From an uncultured Chlorobiaceae bacterium (GTDB taxonomy: Bacteria > Bacteroidota > Chlorobiia > Chlorobiales > Chlorobiaceae): a stretch of DNA of 64,000 nt. This document shows, piece after piece, positions 27,400-37,400 of the stretch; the first letter of the stretch is position 1; the number at the start of each line of letters is the position of its first letter. A program made the translations under genes and the position numbers. The stretch spans positions 186,001-250,000 of the forward strand of contig CAIJGA010000008.1 of NCBI GenBank assembly GCA_903820085.1, given 5' to 3'. The notes beneath the pieces were generated by a model, which worked only from the letters and a program-made list of their open reading frames with translations, made no database searches and was not told the origin of the DNA.

Positions 27400-29188
27400 A
27401 CAAACTGTAAGGAGGTTTTCCGCAACAGGCAGGCTTGCGGCTTATCTGTTGCTTGTTGCGTTCGCTCTCTCTTCATGCCGTTCTCACAACGGAAGTGGAG
27501 GAGATGCTGGCAAAAGCAGGGCTGCCATGGATTCAACCCTTGTTATCGCCATGCTCGGTGATGCTGACTATCTTAATCCGGTACTGGCCAGTACGGTTAC
27601 ATCAGGAAATATTCTCGGCCTTATCTATCCTTCTCTGCTGCAGAGCGAGTTTGATACCACGAGCGGGCTTATGAACTACATGGCTCTTGAAAAAAAACTG
27701 CGGGAAATAACGCCGGGTCAGGGGAAAAAAACTCCAAAGGGCGCTCTTGCAAAGAGCTGGCGTATGGCGGAAGACCAGCGATCCATTACCTATATCCTCA
27801 GAAGCGATGCATTCTGGAATGACGGCAAACGTGTGGTATCAGGTGATTTCAAGTTTTCTTACCAGTTATATGGCAATCCAGTGATAGCCAGTGCGCGCCA
27901 GCAGTACCTTGCAGAGCTGATCGGTGCCGACAAAGGCAAGGTTGATTTCGATAAAGCCATTGAGACGCCAAACGATACGACACTTGTCTTCAGGTTTTAC
28001 AAGCCCGTTCCAGAACATCTTGCACTCTACCATACATCGCTGACACCTCTTCCTGCCCACCAGTGGAAAAATGTAAAGCCTGATGAGTTCCGCCACTCTC
28101 CGCTCAACCTTGAGCCGATTGGAGCAGGTCCCTACAAACTCAAGATCTGGCAGCAGCAGCAGCAAATTGTTCTGGCATCAAGCAAAAGCTCCAACCTTCC
28201 GAAGCCGGGCAATATTCCGCTGATTACCTTCCGGGTCGTGCCCGACTATACCGTCAGGCTCACGCAACTTCAGACCGGTGCGGTAGATGTGGTTGAAAAT
28301 ATCAAGCCGGAAGATTTTACTTCACTCCTGAAAGCCAACAGTCAGATTGCAATCAAAACGGTTGGACTGAGGGTTTACGACTATGTCGGTTGGTCAAATA
28401 TTGACCAGAATGAGTACCATAAAAGTGGCAAGGTCAAGCCTCATCCCTTGTTTGGTTCTGCGTGGGTACGCCTTGCCCTGACCGAGGCCATTGACCGCGA
28501 AGCGATCATTGACGGCTATCTGAAGCAGTACGGCGTGATCTGTAACACCGATATTTCCCCATCGCTGAAGTGGGCCTATAATGATCGAATTGTGCCTCAT
28601 GCCTTCAATCCAGCAGCGGCATCGGCCCTCCTCAGGGCAGAGGGCTGGTTGCCGGGGCCGGACGGTATTTTGCAGAAACAGGGCAGAAAGTTCAGCTTTG
28701 TGCTCTATACCAATGCTGGCAATGCGAGAAGAAACTATGCCAGTGTCATTATTCAGCAGAACCTTCGGTCAATAGGTATCGACTGCAAGCTTGATGTCCA
28801 GGAATCCAATGTCTTTTTTGAGAGCCTCCAGCAAAGAAAACTCGATGCATGGATGGCTGGCTGGTCGATAGGGCTGGAAATAGATCCTCTTGATGTCTGG
28901 GGTTCCGATCTCAACAAGAGCCGTTTTAATTTTACCGGTTACCAGAATCCACGAGTGGATGAACTTTGTAATCTTGCCAAGCAGAAAATGGATCCTGTTG
29001 GAGCAAGACCTTACTGGCTTGAGTATCAGGAAATTCTTCATCGGGATCAGCCGATCACCTTTCTCTACTGGATCAAGGAGACCCAGGGTTTCAACAGAAG
29101 GATTGAAGGCGAGGAACTCAATATTTCCGGAACATTTTATAACATTGACGACTGGAGGCTCCGTCCTTCAGCCAATGTTGCCCTATAA
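27392..29188 (+). CDS. Peptide ABC transporter substrate-binding lipoprotein (family 5)
   Basis: A 598-residue periplasmic solute-binding protein of the DppA/OppA type. The lipobox ends in ALSSC, and the mature part has the family 5 signature NPVLASTVTSGNILGLIYPSLL, WNDGKRVVSGDFKFSYQLY and DREAIIDGYLKQYG. I start at ATG 27392, because GAGGAG lies seven bases upstream. The start overlaps the hprK stop. It is longer than usual owing to inserts around SNLPKPGN and a long C-terminal lobe. The permease DppB-like gene is about 1.5 kb downstream and the ATPase 14 kb upstream. Ligand is unknown. Confidence 0.9.
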   Translation: MIEQTVRRFSATGRLAAYLLLVAFALSSCRSHNGSGGDAGKSRAAMDSTLVIAMLGDADYLNPVLASTVTSGNILGLIYPSLLQSEFDTTSGLMNYMALEKKLREITPGQGKKTPKGALAKSWRMAEDQRSITYILRSDAFWNDGKRVVSGDFKFSYQLYGNPVIASARQQYLAELIGADKGKVDFDKAIETPNDTTLVFRFYKPVPEHLALYHTSLTPLPAHQWKNVKPDEFRHSPLNLEPIGAGPYKLKIWQQQQQIVLASSKSSNLPKPGNIPLITFRVVPDYTVRLTQLQTGAVDVVENIKPEDFTSLLKANSQIAIKTVGLRVYDYVGWSNIDQNEYHKSGKVKPHPLFGSAWVRLALTEAIDREAIIDGYLKQYGVICNTDISPSLKWAYNDRIVPHAFNPAAASALLRAEGWLPGPDGILQKQGRKFSFVLYTNAGNARRNYASVIIQQNLRSIGIDCKLDVQESNVFFESLQQRKLDAWMAGWSIGLEIDPLDVWGSDLNKSRFNFTGYQNPRVDELCNLAKQKMDPVGARPYWLEYQEILHRDQPITFLYWIKETQGFNRRIEGEELNISGTFYNIDDWRLRPSANVAL

Positions 29189-29278
29189 CTTTTAAAGTGT
29201 GCCTGCAAGCGATACCGCAAATAATAAGGCACTAACCCGTTTTGGCAAAATTCAAACGTCTTGATACCGAGCGGCTCT

Positions 29279-29506
29279 ATGATGAATTCTTTTTATTCCT
29301 GGTATTGGTCCAATTACTCACCAGAGGTCGCCTATCTGGTAATGGTATTGTTATGGGTAGTGTATTTTATTCCGGCTGTGGTGGCTTTTTTGCGAGCACA
29401 TCAAAGTAAAGTGGCGATCCTGACTCTGAATATCCTCCTCGGATGGACTGGTATTGGCTGGATCGTTGCTCTGGTATGGTCGCTGGCCTATCCTGGTCAC
29501 GATTGA
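29279..29506 (+). CDS. Imm-like superinfection-immunity family membrane protein
   Basis: A 75-residue inner membrane protein with two predicted helices. The C-terminal block LNILLGWTGIGWIVALVW matches the conserved NxxxGWTxxGWxxALVW pattern of the phage T4 Imm superinfection-immunity family (PF14373), found in many bacterial chromosomes. In T4 the protein blocks DNA entry of related phages; in chromosomes its role is mostly unproven. The start is ATG 29279 (MMNSFYSW); the frame is open from TTG 29261. No phage gene accompanies it. The gap to the lipoprotein genes either side is under 160 bp. Confidence 0.75.
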   Translation: MMNSFYSWYWSNYSPEVAYLVMVLLWVVYFIPAVVAFLRAHQSKVAILTLNILLGWTGIGWIVALVWSLAYPGHD

Positions 29507-29660
29507 ATGGAACCAGCCATCTACGGATTTCTTGTTATTGCTGTTCTCTGTGAAATATGAGTATATTTGTTTCGATTCAGAACTCTGCCGTCGCGCAATA
29601 GCCGCAACACGTTGTAACGTTTTTAAGATATAAATACAACTCTTTTTAAGAGGGCGAACC

Positions 29661-30248
29661 ATGAGAGTACCATCCTGGATTTTACTGATGATGACCCTGC
29701 TGACACTAGCAGGGTGTTCCAGCTACTCGGTTGTAACTGACTACGACAGCAGTTTTCCTTTCGCCAGTTATAAAAGCTATCATTGGGCTGATGATGCCAT
29801 TGCGAAAAGCAGCAGCAACGTTCTTGCAAGTAATCCGCTTATTTTAAAACGCATTAAAAGCTCAGTTGACAGAGAGTTGGCCTCAAAAGGATACGTACTG
29901 AATAATAACGGACCTGTTGATTTCACCGTATCTGTTTATGCTGGTGTACAAGAACGTGAACAGTATAATCCTCCCCCGATGGGCTTCTCTTATCACCACG
30001 GTTATTACCATAACAGGTTTGGCCATAACAGGCTTGGCATTTATGATCCTTACTGGTGGGGTCCTTACATAAGCTATTATGAAGAAGGCACGTTGGTCAT
30101 TGATGTTATGGATCAGAAAAGCAATGAACAGGCATGGCGTGGCATTGCTCAGGGTATCTTGAAACATTATGATACCGGCAGAGAGATGCAGCAGGACATC
30201 GATGGTGCCGTCACGAAAATGCTTGCAGGGTTTCCGCCGCTTAAATGA
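29661..30248 (+). CDS. DUF4136 domain lipoprotein
   Basis: A 195-residue predicted lipoprotein, with signal and lipobox TLAGC (Cys19). The mature domain has the DUF4136 pattern: a YKSYHW strand, then helix and strand units ending EEGTLVIDVMDQKSNEQAWRG and a helix to the end. A histidine- and tyrosine-rich loop (HHGYYHNRFGHN) interrupts it. Family members are envelope lipoproteins of unknown role. A ribosome-binding site AAGAGGG precedes the ATG. Its stop at 30248 directly abuts the stop of the minus-strand small ORF at 30249. Confidence 0.8.
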   Translation: MRVPSWILLMMTLLTLAGCSSYSVVTDYDSSFPFASYKSYHWADDAIAKSSSNVLASNPLILKRIKSSVDRELASKGYVLNNNGPVDFTVSVYAGVQEREQYNPPPMGFSYHHGYYHNRFGHNRLGIYDPYWWGPYISYYEEGTLVIDVMDQKSNEQAWRGIAQGILKHYDTGREMQQDIDGAVTKMLAGFPPLK

Positions 30249-30371
30249 TTATTTTCTTCTGCGTACCGCTTCTCCGCCCCTGATTTTGGCGCCATAAGTA
30301 CTGATCTTGCCTGCCGTGTGGATTTTCATTTCAGGGGCCAGAGTCAATCTGGATACAAAATGCCCTTCCAT
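30249..30371 (-). CDS. Possible 40-residue basic small protein
   Basis: A 40-codon minus-strand open frame, too short for a 60-codon cut-off. It begins ATG at 30371, six bases after an AGAGGG ribosome-binding element, and ends in a basic tail with GGEAVRRRK. Mid-sequence holds LAPEMKIHTAGKIS. It has no signal peptide or membrane segment. The stop meets the stop of the DUF4136 gene. The 286 bp to the right (30372-30657) contains no other recognisable feature, so this small gene, the permease gene and their promoters would share it. Family is unknown, and comparison with related genomes would decide whether it is real. Confidence 0.4.
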   Translation of the reverse strand: MEGHFVSRLTLAPEMKIHTAGKISTYGAKIRGGEAVRRRK

Positions 30372-30657
30372 AGAAGCCCTCTTTGTTCCGTTGTGGGTTT
30401 GCTTCGGGTGTTTAGAAAACGCAACTTGCTGGCAGAGATAAAATATTCGACCTTCAAAAAAATATTCTCCCGGTTTCTCTGTTTATCTTTTATCTTTCCA
30501 AGCATTCCCGGAGTATACAAATGGGTTTAAAACACGGAATTCTTTTGAAATCCGTAAAGTTTTGGTGAAGCCGGAGCAGCTGTTTTTGGCTTTTCTGTCT
30601 CCTAAACGTATGGAGAATGAGTAGTTTAGCTTCTTCTGTGCAAGAGATTATGTTATC

Positions 30658-31623
30658 ATGCTGATTTATATTCTAAAACGGCTTTTGATTGCCGTCCCGC
30701 TTGTTTTCGGGGTGTTGACCCTGACCTTCTTTATTATCAGGCTTGCTCCAGGCGATCCAGCGGCCTTTTTTATTCAACCGGGGATAAGTCCGAATGTTGC
30801 CGAGCAGATCAGGGCGCAGTATGGCTTGAACGATCCCGTGCCGGTACAGTATGTCAAATGGCTGGCCAATGTTTTGCAGGGTGATTTCGGTCGCAGTTTC
30901 AGTCGTGCCCAGCAGCCGGTTTTCGATGTTATTGCCGAAGCACTGCCGATAACCGTGACGATTGCCGGGCTGACCCTTATCGCAAACTTTACCTTTGGGA
31001 TTCTTATCGGTATTATTTCGGCAGTTCGGCAGAACAGTTTTCTTGATCGTTTTTTGACCGTGACGGCTCTCTTTTTTTATTCGATGCCGGAATTCTGGTT
31101 TGCCTTGATGATGATTATTCTATTTGCGCTGAAGTATCCCCTTTTTCCGGCTTCAGGTCTGAACGAGATTGGTGCTGAGGGCTTTGGCCCAGTGGGTTTT
31201 GTGCTTGACCGGTTATGGCATCTTGTTCTGCCGGTTACGGTACTCAGCATCAACGGGGCTGCTGGCATTGCCCGTTATGTAAGGGGAAGCATGCTCGAAG
31301 TGATCAGGCAGGACTATATTCGCACCGCAAGGGCCAAGGGATTGCCGGAAAAGGTGGTTATTTTCAAGCATGCCCTTCGAAATGCTCTCCTGCCTGTGAT
31401 TACGCTTATGGGTAGTTCTCTGCCTTTTATTTTCAGCGGAGCGTTGTTTATTGAGGTGATCTTTGCCTTTCCCGGTATGGGCAGGGTAACGGTTGAGGCA
31501 ATTTTTGCAAGAGATTACCCGCTCATTATTGCCAACACCTTTGTTTCCGGTTCTCTGATTGTGCTTGGCAATCTTTTTGCCGATGTTTTGTATGCTGTCG
31601 CTGATCCGCGAATAAAGCTTTGA
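30658..31623 (+). CDS. dppB: Dipeptide/oligopeptide ABC transporter permease, DppB type
   Basis: A 321-residue integral membrane permease of the DppB/OppB family, with six predicted helices. The N-terminal IYILKRLLIAVPLVFGVLTLTFFIIRLAPGDP is typical, and the EAA-like loop reads RTARAKGLPEKVVIFKHALRNALLP. No DppC-type second permease is next to it. It probably works with the binding protein at 27392 and an ATPase such as the one at 12888, but this is inference from family. The gene is followed by ruvB after about 35 bp, and the two may be co-transcribed. Confidence 0.9.
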   Translation: MLIYILKRLLIAVPLVFGVLTLTFFIIRLAPGDPAAFFIQPGISPNVAEQIRAQYGLNDPVPVQYVKWLANVLQGDFGRSFSRAQQPVFDVIAEALPITVTIAGLTLIANFTFGILIGIISAVRQNSFLDRFLTVTALFFYSMPEFWFALMMIILFALKYPLFPASGLNEIGAEGFGPVGFVLDRLWHLVLPVTVLSINGAAGIARYVRGSMLEVIRQDYIRTARAKGLPEKVVIFKHALRNALLPVITLMGSSLPFIFSGALFIEVIFAFPGMGRVTVEAIFARDYPLIIANTFVSGSLIVLGNLFADVLYAVADPRIKL

Positions 31624-31657
31624 CGGCTCTTGCCGTTTAACGTGTAATCTTTTCTGT

Positions 31658-32692
31658 TTGAGAATAGAACTGCTCAATACGCCTCCTGATGCCGCTGAAA
31701 CGAGGATCGAGGAGCAGATACGGCCGCTCCGTATGGATGCTTTTGCGGGCCAGCAACGGCTGACTGATAATTTGAAAGTATTTATATCAGCCGCCAAGAT
31801 GCGAGGAGAAGCGTTGGATCATGTTCTGCTGTCGGGCCCTCCGGGGCTTGGAAAAACGACTCTTGCCTACATTATTGCGTCTGAGATGGGAAGCAGCATC
31901 AAATCGACTTCTGGCCCTTTGCTCGACAAGGCAGGAAATCTTGCGGGACTCTTGACGGGTCTGCAGAAGGGTGATGTGCTTTTTATTGATGAAATTCACC
32001 GTATGCCGCCGACCGTAGAGGAGTATCTCTATTCCGCCATGGAAGATTTCCGTATCGATATCATGCTCGATAGCGGGCCCTCTGCAAGGGCGGTACAACT
32101 GCGCATCGAGCCCTTTACGCTTGTCGGTGCCACCACTCGTTCCGGTCTTCTGACCTCGCCTCTCAGAGCAAGGTTCGGTATCAACAGCCGCTTCGACTAC
32201 TATGCACCGGAACTGCTTGAAGGCATTATCATCAGGGCTTCCGGTATTCTGGGTATTGGTATTGATGCCGAAGCGGCATCGGAAATAGCCGGGCGCTCAA
32301 GAGGGACTCCCCGTATTGCCAACCGATTGCTCCGGCGTGCCCGTGATTTTGCACAGGTTGACGGTATTGCGCTGATAAACCGTGCTATTGCCATCAAGAC
32401 CCTTGATTGTCTTGAAATTGACGAGGAGGGACTTGATGATATGGATAAAAAAATCATGGAGACCATTGTCAACAAGTTTAACGGTGGCCCGGTCGGCATT
32501 GCCTCTCTTGCCGTTTCGGTGGGGGAAGAGCAGGATACCATTGAAGAGGTTTACGAGCCATACCTTATCCAGGCTGGTTATCTGACAAGAACGACAAGGG
32601 GTCGGGTTGCGACCCGGCAGGCGCTTGCACGCTTTTCAACTGGTTCTGAACGTCATGAATGTCCCTTGTTCGATACGAAGCCGAATAGCTGA
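31658..32692 (+). CDS. ruvB: Holliday junction branch migration ATPase RuvB
   Basis: A 344-residue AAA+ motor that drives branch migration with RuvA. Walker A is GPPGLGKTTLA and Walker B LFIDEIHRMP; the sensor/arginine-finger region reads GATTRSGLLTSPLRARFG, and the winged-helix domain follows. I start at TTG 31658, because the next ATG (31731) would remove the conserved N-terminal LRPLRMDAFAGQ-type segment. Rare starts are not unusual in the family. ruvA and ruvC are not in the window. The end overlaps the frame of the TPR lipoprotein. Confidence 0.95.
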   Translation: MRIELLNTPPDAAETRIEEQIRPLRMDAFAGQQRLTDNLKVFISAAKMRGEALDHVLLSGPPGLGKTTLAYIIASEMGSSIKSTSGPLLDKAGNLAGLLTGLQKGDVLFIDEIHRMPPTVEEYLYSAMEDFRIDIMLDSGPSARAVQLRIEPFTLVGATTRSGLLTSPLRARFGINSRFDYYAPELLEGIIIRASGILGIGIDAEAASEIAGRSRGTPRIANRLLRRARDFAQVDGIALINRAIAIKTLDCLEIDEEGLDDMDKKIMETIVNKFNGGPVGIASLAVSVGEEQDTIEEVYEPYLIQAGYLTRTTRGRVATRQALARFSTGSERHECPLFDTKPNS

Positions 32693-34394
32693 ATTGCAGG
32701 TCTCCCGCAATAATTGGCTCAGTTTTGGCTCTTTTCTGTTTGCCGCTCTTTTTTTTCTTTCGTCGTGTACTGCTTCGGTGCCGGTGCTTTCCTTCAGCAG
32801 GGGGCCAGACTCTCTGGCTGAAGTCTCAAAAAGAGAATTTGTTGCGGCTTCACTGCAATATGCAAAAGGGGAGTATTCGGGAGCTGTTGAGCGTTACCGG
32901 AAGCTTCTGACGGTGCAACCCGACAATACAGCCATTCATTATGCCCTCTCGAAAGCCTGGGCAGGTCTTGGTCTTCTTGACTCTGCCCGCAGGTACAGCG
33001 AACAAAGCGTTGTACTCAGTCCAGGCAATAAATATTATGCCGGTTTTCTTGCTGCCCTTGCCCATCAGATGCATGATTACGACCGGGCCGCTGATCTTTA
33101 CCGGAAACTTTCCGTGATGGAACCGGGCAGCGCGGAACCGCTCTCCAATCTTGCTGTAGAATATATCTCTGCCGACAAGCCGGAAAAAGCCCTTGCTGTT
33201 TTACAGGAAATGCTGGTGCTGGATCCGAAAGACGAGACAACTCTCGTGCAGATGCTTCTTATGCAAATTAAGCTTACTCATTATCAGGATGCAATAGGAA
33301 CGTTGACAGCGCTCGTCGAGCATGGTGATGGCAAAGATAAGTTGCGTCTTACCCTCGGTGAACTTTATCTGCAGACCAAACAGTATGATTTCGCATCAAG
33401 GACGTTCCGGGAGCTTCTCAAGGAGAATCCAGGCTCAGTTCCAGCCTGGCTGGCTTTGTTCGAGGTCTCCGTCCAATCAGGAAATCAGCCGGCTTTTCTG
33501 GATGATGTAAACCGTTTCGTCGATACCAATCAGGTGGGTCTTCGGCAAAAGATCGAGCTTGCCAAGCTGTTTCTTGTGCGTTCATCCAGAGAGAGCTCTT
33601 TTTCAGAACCGGCCATGGTTATGATGGATCAAATTATAAAGCGAAATCCGGGCATTGGGTCTGTTTATGCGCTCCGTGGTATTGCATATATGCAGAAGCA
33701 AGATGCCGCCGCAGCCGCCATCGATTTCAGGAGAGCCCTTCTTCTGGAACCCGGTGCCGTTGAAATATGGGAGGAGTTTATAACGGCCTCTCTCATCCAG
33801 AAAGAGTTCCGGCAGGCAGGCAAGGCACTCTTGCAGGCTAAAAGGAGGTTTCCTGGAATGACCTTGAGGCTGAAGGTGCTGGAGAGCGAATTATTCTTTC
33901 AGACAGGCAAGATCAAAAAGGCCGCATTGCTGCTTGAACCTGTAGTTCGCTCAAAACATGCTCAACAGGAAAAAAACATCTATCTCCAGGCATGCACGAC
34001 TCTTGCCTTTTGTTATGATGCGCTCGGGTACGGTGAGAAAAGTATCCATCTTTATGAGACGATTCTTCAGCTTGTGCCAGACAATATTTTAATGATGAAC
34101 AATCTTGCCTACGTGCTCACTTTACAGGGAAAAGAGCTTCCGAGAGCCAGAGAGCTTGCCACAAAAGTAGTTGCTGCTGAACCAGCCAATGCCGGTTATC
34201 TTGATACGCTTGGCTGGGTGCTGTTCAGGATGGGGGAGTACCAGCATGCACGGGAAGTTCTTGAAAAAGCAATCGGACTGAATCCTTTTGAGGCTGAAAT
34301 AGCGGGTCATCTCGGTCAGGTGTACGAGAAACTTGGAAACATGGAAAAGTCGCTTGAAATGAAGGAAATGTCACGGAAGCTTAAAGCAAAGTAG
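32655..34394 (+). CDS. TPR-repeat lipoprotein
   Basis: A 579-residue predicted lipoprotein with a chain of tetratricopeptide repeats. The signal ends at a lipobox FFLSSC. Repeats run from about residue 60 (YAKGEYSGAVERYRKLL) to the end (MGEYQHAREVLEKAIGLNP), with consensus spacing of 34. It overlaps ruvB by 38 nt if started at ATG 32655; a TTG at 32694 right after the ruvB stop would give a shorter, cleaner signal peptide. TPR lipoproteins scaffold envelope complexes; no partner can be named. A strong terminator follows. Confidence 0.8.
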   Translation: MNVPCSIRSRIAELQVSRNNWLSFGSFLFAALFFLSSCTASVPVLSFSRGPDSLAEVSKREFVAASLQYAKGEYSGAVERYRKLLTVQPDNTAIHYALSKAWAGLGLLDSARRYSEQSVVLSPGNKYYAGFLAALAHQMHDYDRAADLYRKLSVMEPGSAEPLSNLAVEYISADKPEKALAVLQEMLVLDPKDETTLVQMLLMQIKLTHYQDAIGTLTALVEHGDGKDKLRLTLGELYLQTKQYDFASRTFRELLKENPGSVPAWLALFEVSVQSGNQPAFLDDVNRFVDTNQVGLRQKIELAKLFLVRSSRESSFSEPAMVMMDQIIKRNPGIGSVYALRGIAYMQKQDAAAAAIDFRRALLLEPGAVEIWEEFITASLIQKEFRQAGKALLQAKRRFPGMTLRLKVLESELFFQTGKIKKAALLLEPVVRSKHAQQEKNIYLQACTTLAFCYDALGYGEKSIHLYETILQLVPDNILMMNNLAYVLTLQGKELPRARELATKVVAAEPANAGYLDTLGWVLFRMGEYQHAREVLEKAIGLNPFEAEIAGHLGQVYEKLGNMEKSLEMKEMSRKLKAK

Positions 34395-34445
34395 CATTTT
34401 ATGACGTGAGGAGAGTTGAAGGGAGAGGATGTGCGGTGCAAGGTG

Positions 34446-34483
34446 AAAAAAAAACGGCGGATGTGTTGTCCGCCGTTTTTTTT
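34446..34483. terminator. Bidirectional terminator between TPR lipoprotein and nifJ
   Basis: A-run plus ACGGCGGA paired with TCCGCCGT plus T-run, loop TGTGTTG. The flanking runs (eight A, eight T) make it a textbook intrinsic terminator in both directions between convergent genes. Confidence 0.92.
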
Positions 34484-34496
34484 AAGGATGAGTCAC

Positions 34497-37400
34497 TTAT
34501 TTGATCTCGTCGAAGGTGCGTGCTGCAAGATATTCATACTGAGCCCACCGTGCATCAACCTCATTCTGGATTGCTGCGTAGTACTCTTTTGCAAGAGATG
34601 GATGGCTCTTCTTGAGCATCCGGAATCGGTTTTCCATATCAAGGAACTGGGCAACCGGTATTTTTGGCTTTTTTGAATCAAGCATCAGCGGATTTTTTCC
34701 TTCGAGCAAGCGGTCAGGATTGTACCGGTAAAGTATCCAGTGTCCTGAATCAACAGCAGCCTTCTGGTTGTCAAGCGCGGTAGACATGTTAATACCGTGG
34801 GCAATACAGTGTGAATAGGCGATGATGATTGATGGACCGTTGTAAGCCTCGGCTTCGAGGATAGCTTTCAGGGTCTGGTCATCGCGGGCACCAAGGGCAA
34901 CGGAAGCAACATAGGCATTTCCATAAGTCATGGAGATCATGCCGAGATCTTTTTTGGTTACCGTTCTGCCGGCTGTCGCAAATTTCGCTACAGCAGCTTT
35001 CGGTGTTGCCTTCGATGCCTGTCCACCGGTGTTTGAATAAACTTCGGTATCAAGCACTAGGAGGTTGATGTTTTTGTCGCCGGCTGTTACATGGTCAACG
35101 CCGCCATAGCCAATATCATAGGCCCATCCATCGCCTCCGACAGCCCAGACACTCTTTTTTACCAGCATATCGGCTACCGAGAGCAGGTTTTTTGCATCCG
35201 AAGAATCCATCTGACGGAGCTTCTCTTTGAGGATTGCCACCCGTGTTCTCTGTTCAAAAATGTCCGGTTCAGTCAACTCCGTTGCCTCAAGGATCTCCCT
35301 GGTGAGTGTCTCGCCGATATCTGAACCTATTCGCTGTAAAATCTCGAGTGCATACTCCCGCTGTTTGTCAATTGAAATCCGGAAGCCGAGTGAAAATTCA
35401 GCGGTATCTTCAAAGAGCGAGTTCGACCATGTCGGGCCACGGCCTTCTGCATTGGTCGTATAGGGTGTGGTTGGAAGATTTCCTCCATAGATTGATGAAC
35501 ACCCCGTAGCGTTACCTATGACAAGCCTGTCGCCGAACAACTGGGTTATGAGCTTGATATAAGGGGTTTCGCCGCAACCTGAGCAGGCGCCTGAAAACTC
35601 GAAAAGAGGTTCCTGAAGTTGCTGTTCCTTGATCAGCTTGATATTGATTTTAGCCCTGTCGTATTCCGGAATATTGAGATAATAGTTCCAGTTGTCAACC
35701 TCAGTTTCACGAAGTGACTTTTGCTCATGCATGTTCAGTGCTTTTCTTTCCGGATTGTTTTTATCTCTTACAGGACAGACGTGGACGCAGAGTTCGCATC
35801 CGGTACAGTCTTCAGGTGCAATCTGGATGGTATACTTCATCCCTTCCCAATTGGCGCCTTTTGCTTCAGCTGCGTTAAAGGTGCGCGGTGCATTCTTGAG
35901 ATATTTGGAGTCATAGACCTTTGCACGAATTGCTGCATGGGGACATACAAGAGCGCATTTGCCGCACTGGATGCAAAGATCAGCTTCCCATACCGGAATT
36001 TCTTCGGCAAGGTTGCGCTTCTCAAATTTCGCGGTACCAATCGGGTAGGTGCCATCGGCAGGCAGTTGGCTGACCGGAATGTCGTCACCCTCGCCGGTAA
36101 TGATTTTAGCCAGAACGTTGCAGACAAAATCAGGAGCCTCACCGACAATAGGTTCGCGGAGTTTTTTGGAACTCTCAGCAACGGAGCCGATAGTGACCGG
36201 ATGCAGGTTTGAGAGGGTGTCATCGACAGCCTGTATGTTCTGATTGACAACATCATCACCCTTCTTGCCGTAGGTCGACCGGATCGAAGATTTGATTTTT
36301 TCAATTGCTTCTTCACGAGGCAACACACCGGATATGGCAAAAAAGCAGGCCTGCATAATGGTGTTGATGCGCTGGCCCATACCGCTTGCATGAGCAACTT
36401 TATAGGCATCGATGGTAAACAGCTTTGCCTCTTTGCTGATCAGACGTTCCTGGACGATTTTCGGCAGATTCTCCCAGACCTGTTCGGGAGCGTATTGCGT
36501 GTTCAATAGAAGAGTGCCACCTTGCTTGAGATTTTTGACGAGGTCGAGCATTTCAAGGAAAATCCAGTGGTGACAGCCTATAAACTGGGCTTCAGTGATC
36601 AGATAGGTTGAACGAATCTCATGAGGACCGAAACGCAGGTGCGAGGTTGTGATTGAACCTGATTTTTTGGAGTCGTAGACAAAATACCCCTGGGCATAAT
36701 TTTCGGTGTTTTCACCGATAATTTTGATGCTGTTTTTATTGGCGCCAACGGTACCGTCCGATCCAAGGCCGTAAAAGAGTGCCCGGAACATTTCATCCGG
36801 TTCAATACAGAAGGTTCTGTCGTAGTCAAGGCTTGTATTGGTTACATCATCATTGATGCCGACGGTGAAATGGTTTTTCGGATTTGCCGAAGCCATGTTG
36901 TCGAACACGGACTTGATCATTGCCGGCGTGAATTCCTTGGATGAGAGGCCGTATCTGCCGCCGGTTATGTTGGGGATTTTGGCTATCAATCCATTTTGTA
37001 CTCCCTCAAGCAATGCATTGACCGTATCAAGATAGAGCGGCTCTCCCGCACATCCGGGTTCTTTTACCCGGTCAAGAACGGAGACTGACTTGACGGTAGC
37101 AGGGAACGCTTTGACAAAACGCTCGATATCGAACGGACGGAAGAGGCGGGCATGGATAACGCCGACTTTTTCGCCCTGTTTGTTGAGATACTCAGCGGTT
37201 TCACGAGCGGCTTCGACACCGGAACCCATCAAGACAATCATGCGCTCAGCGTCTGGCGCACCGTAGTATTCGTATAGGTTATAGTGACGGCCGGTGAGTT
37301 CGCCGAATTGCTCCATCGCTTTTTCGGTGATTCCGGCGCATGCATTGTAATAGCTGTTAACCGTCTCCCTGCCCTGAAAATAGACATCAGGATTCTGTGA

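Noticed and set aside
29279-29506. Prophage remnant around the Imm-like gene
   Set aside because: The neighbours are ordinary chromosomal genes, with no phage structural or integrase genes.
30318-30530. 70-codon plus-strand frame MDFHFRGQ
   Set aside because: No ribosome binding site and no family-like pattern. It partly overlaps the minus-strand 40-residue ORF, which has better start signals.
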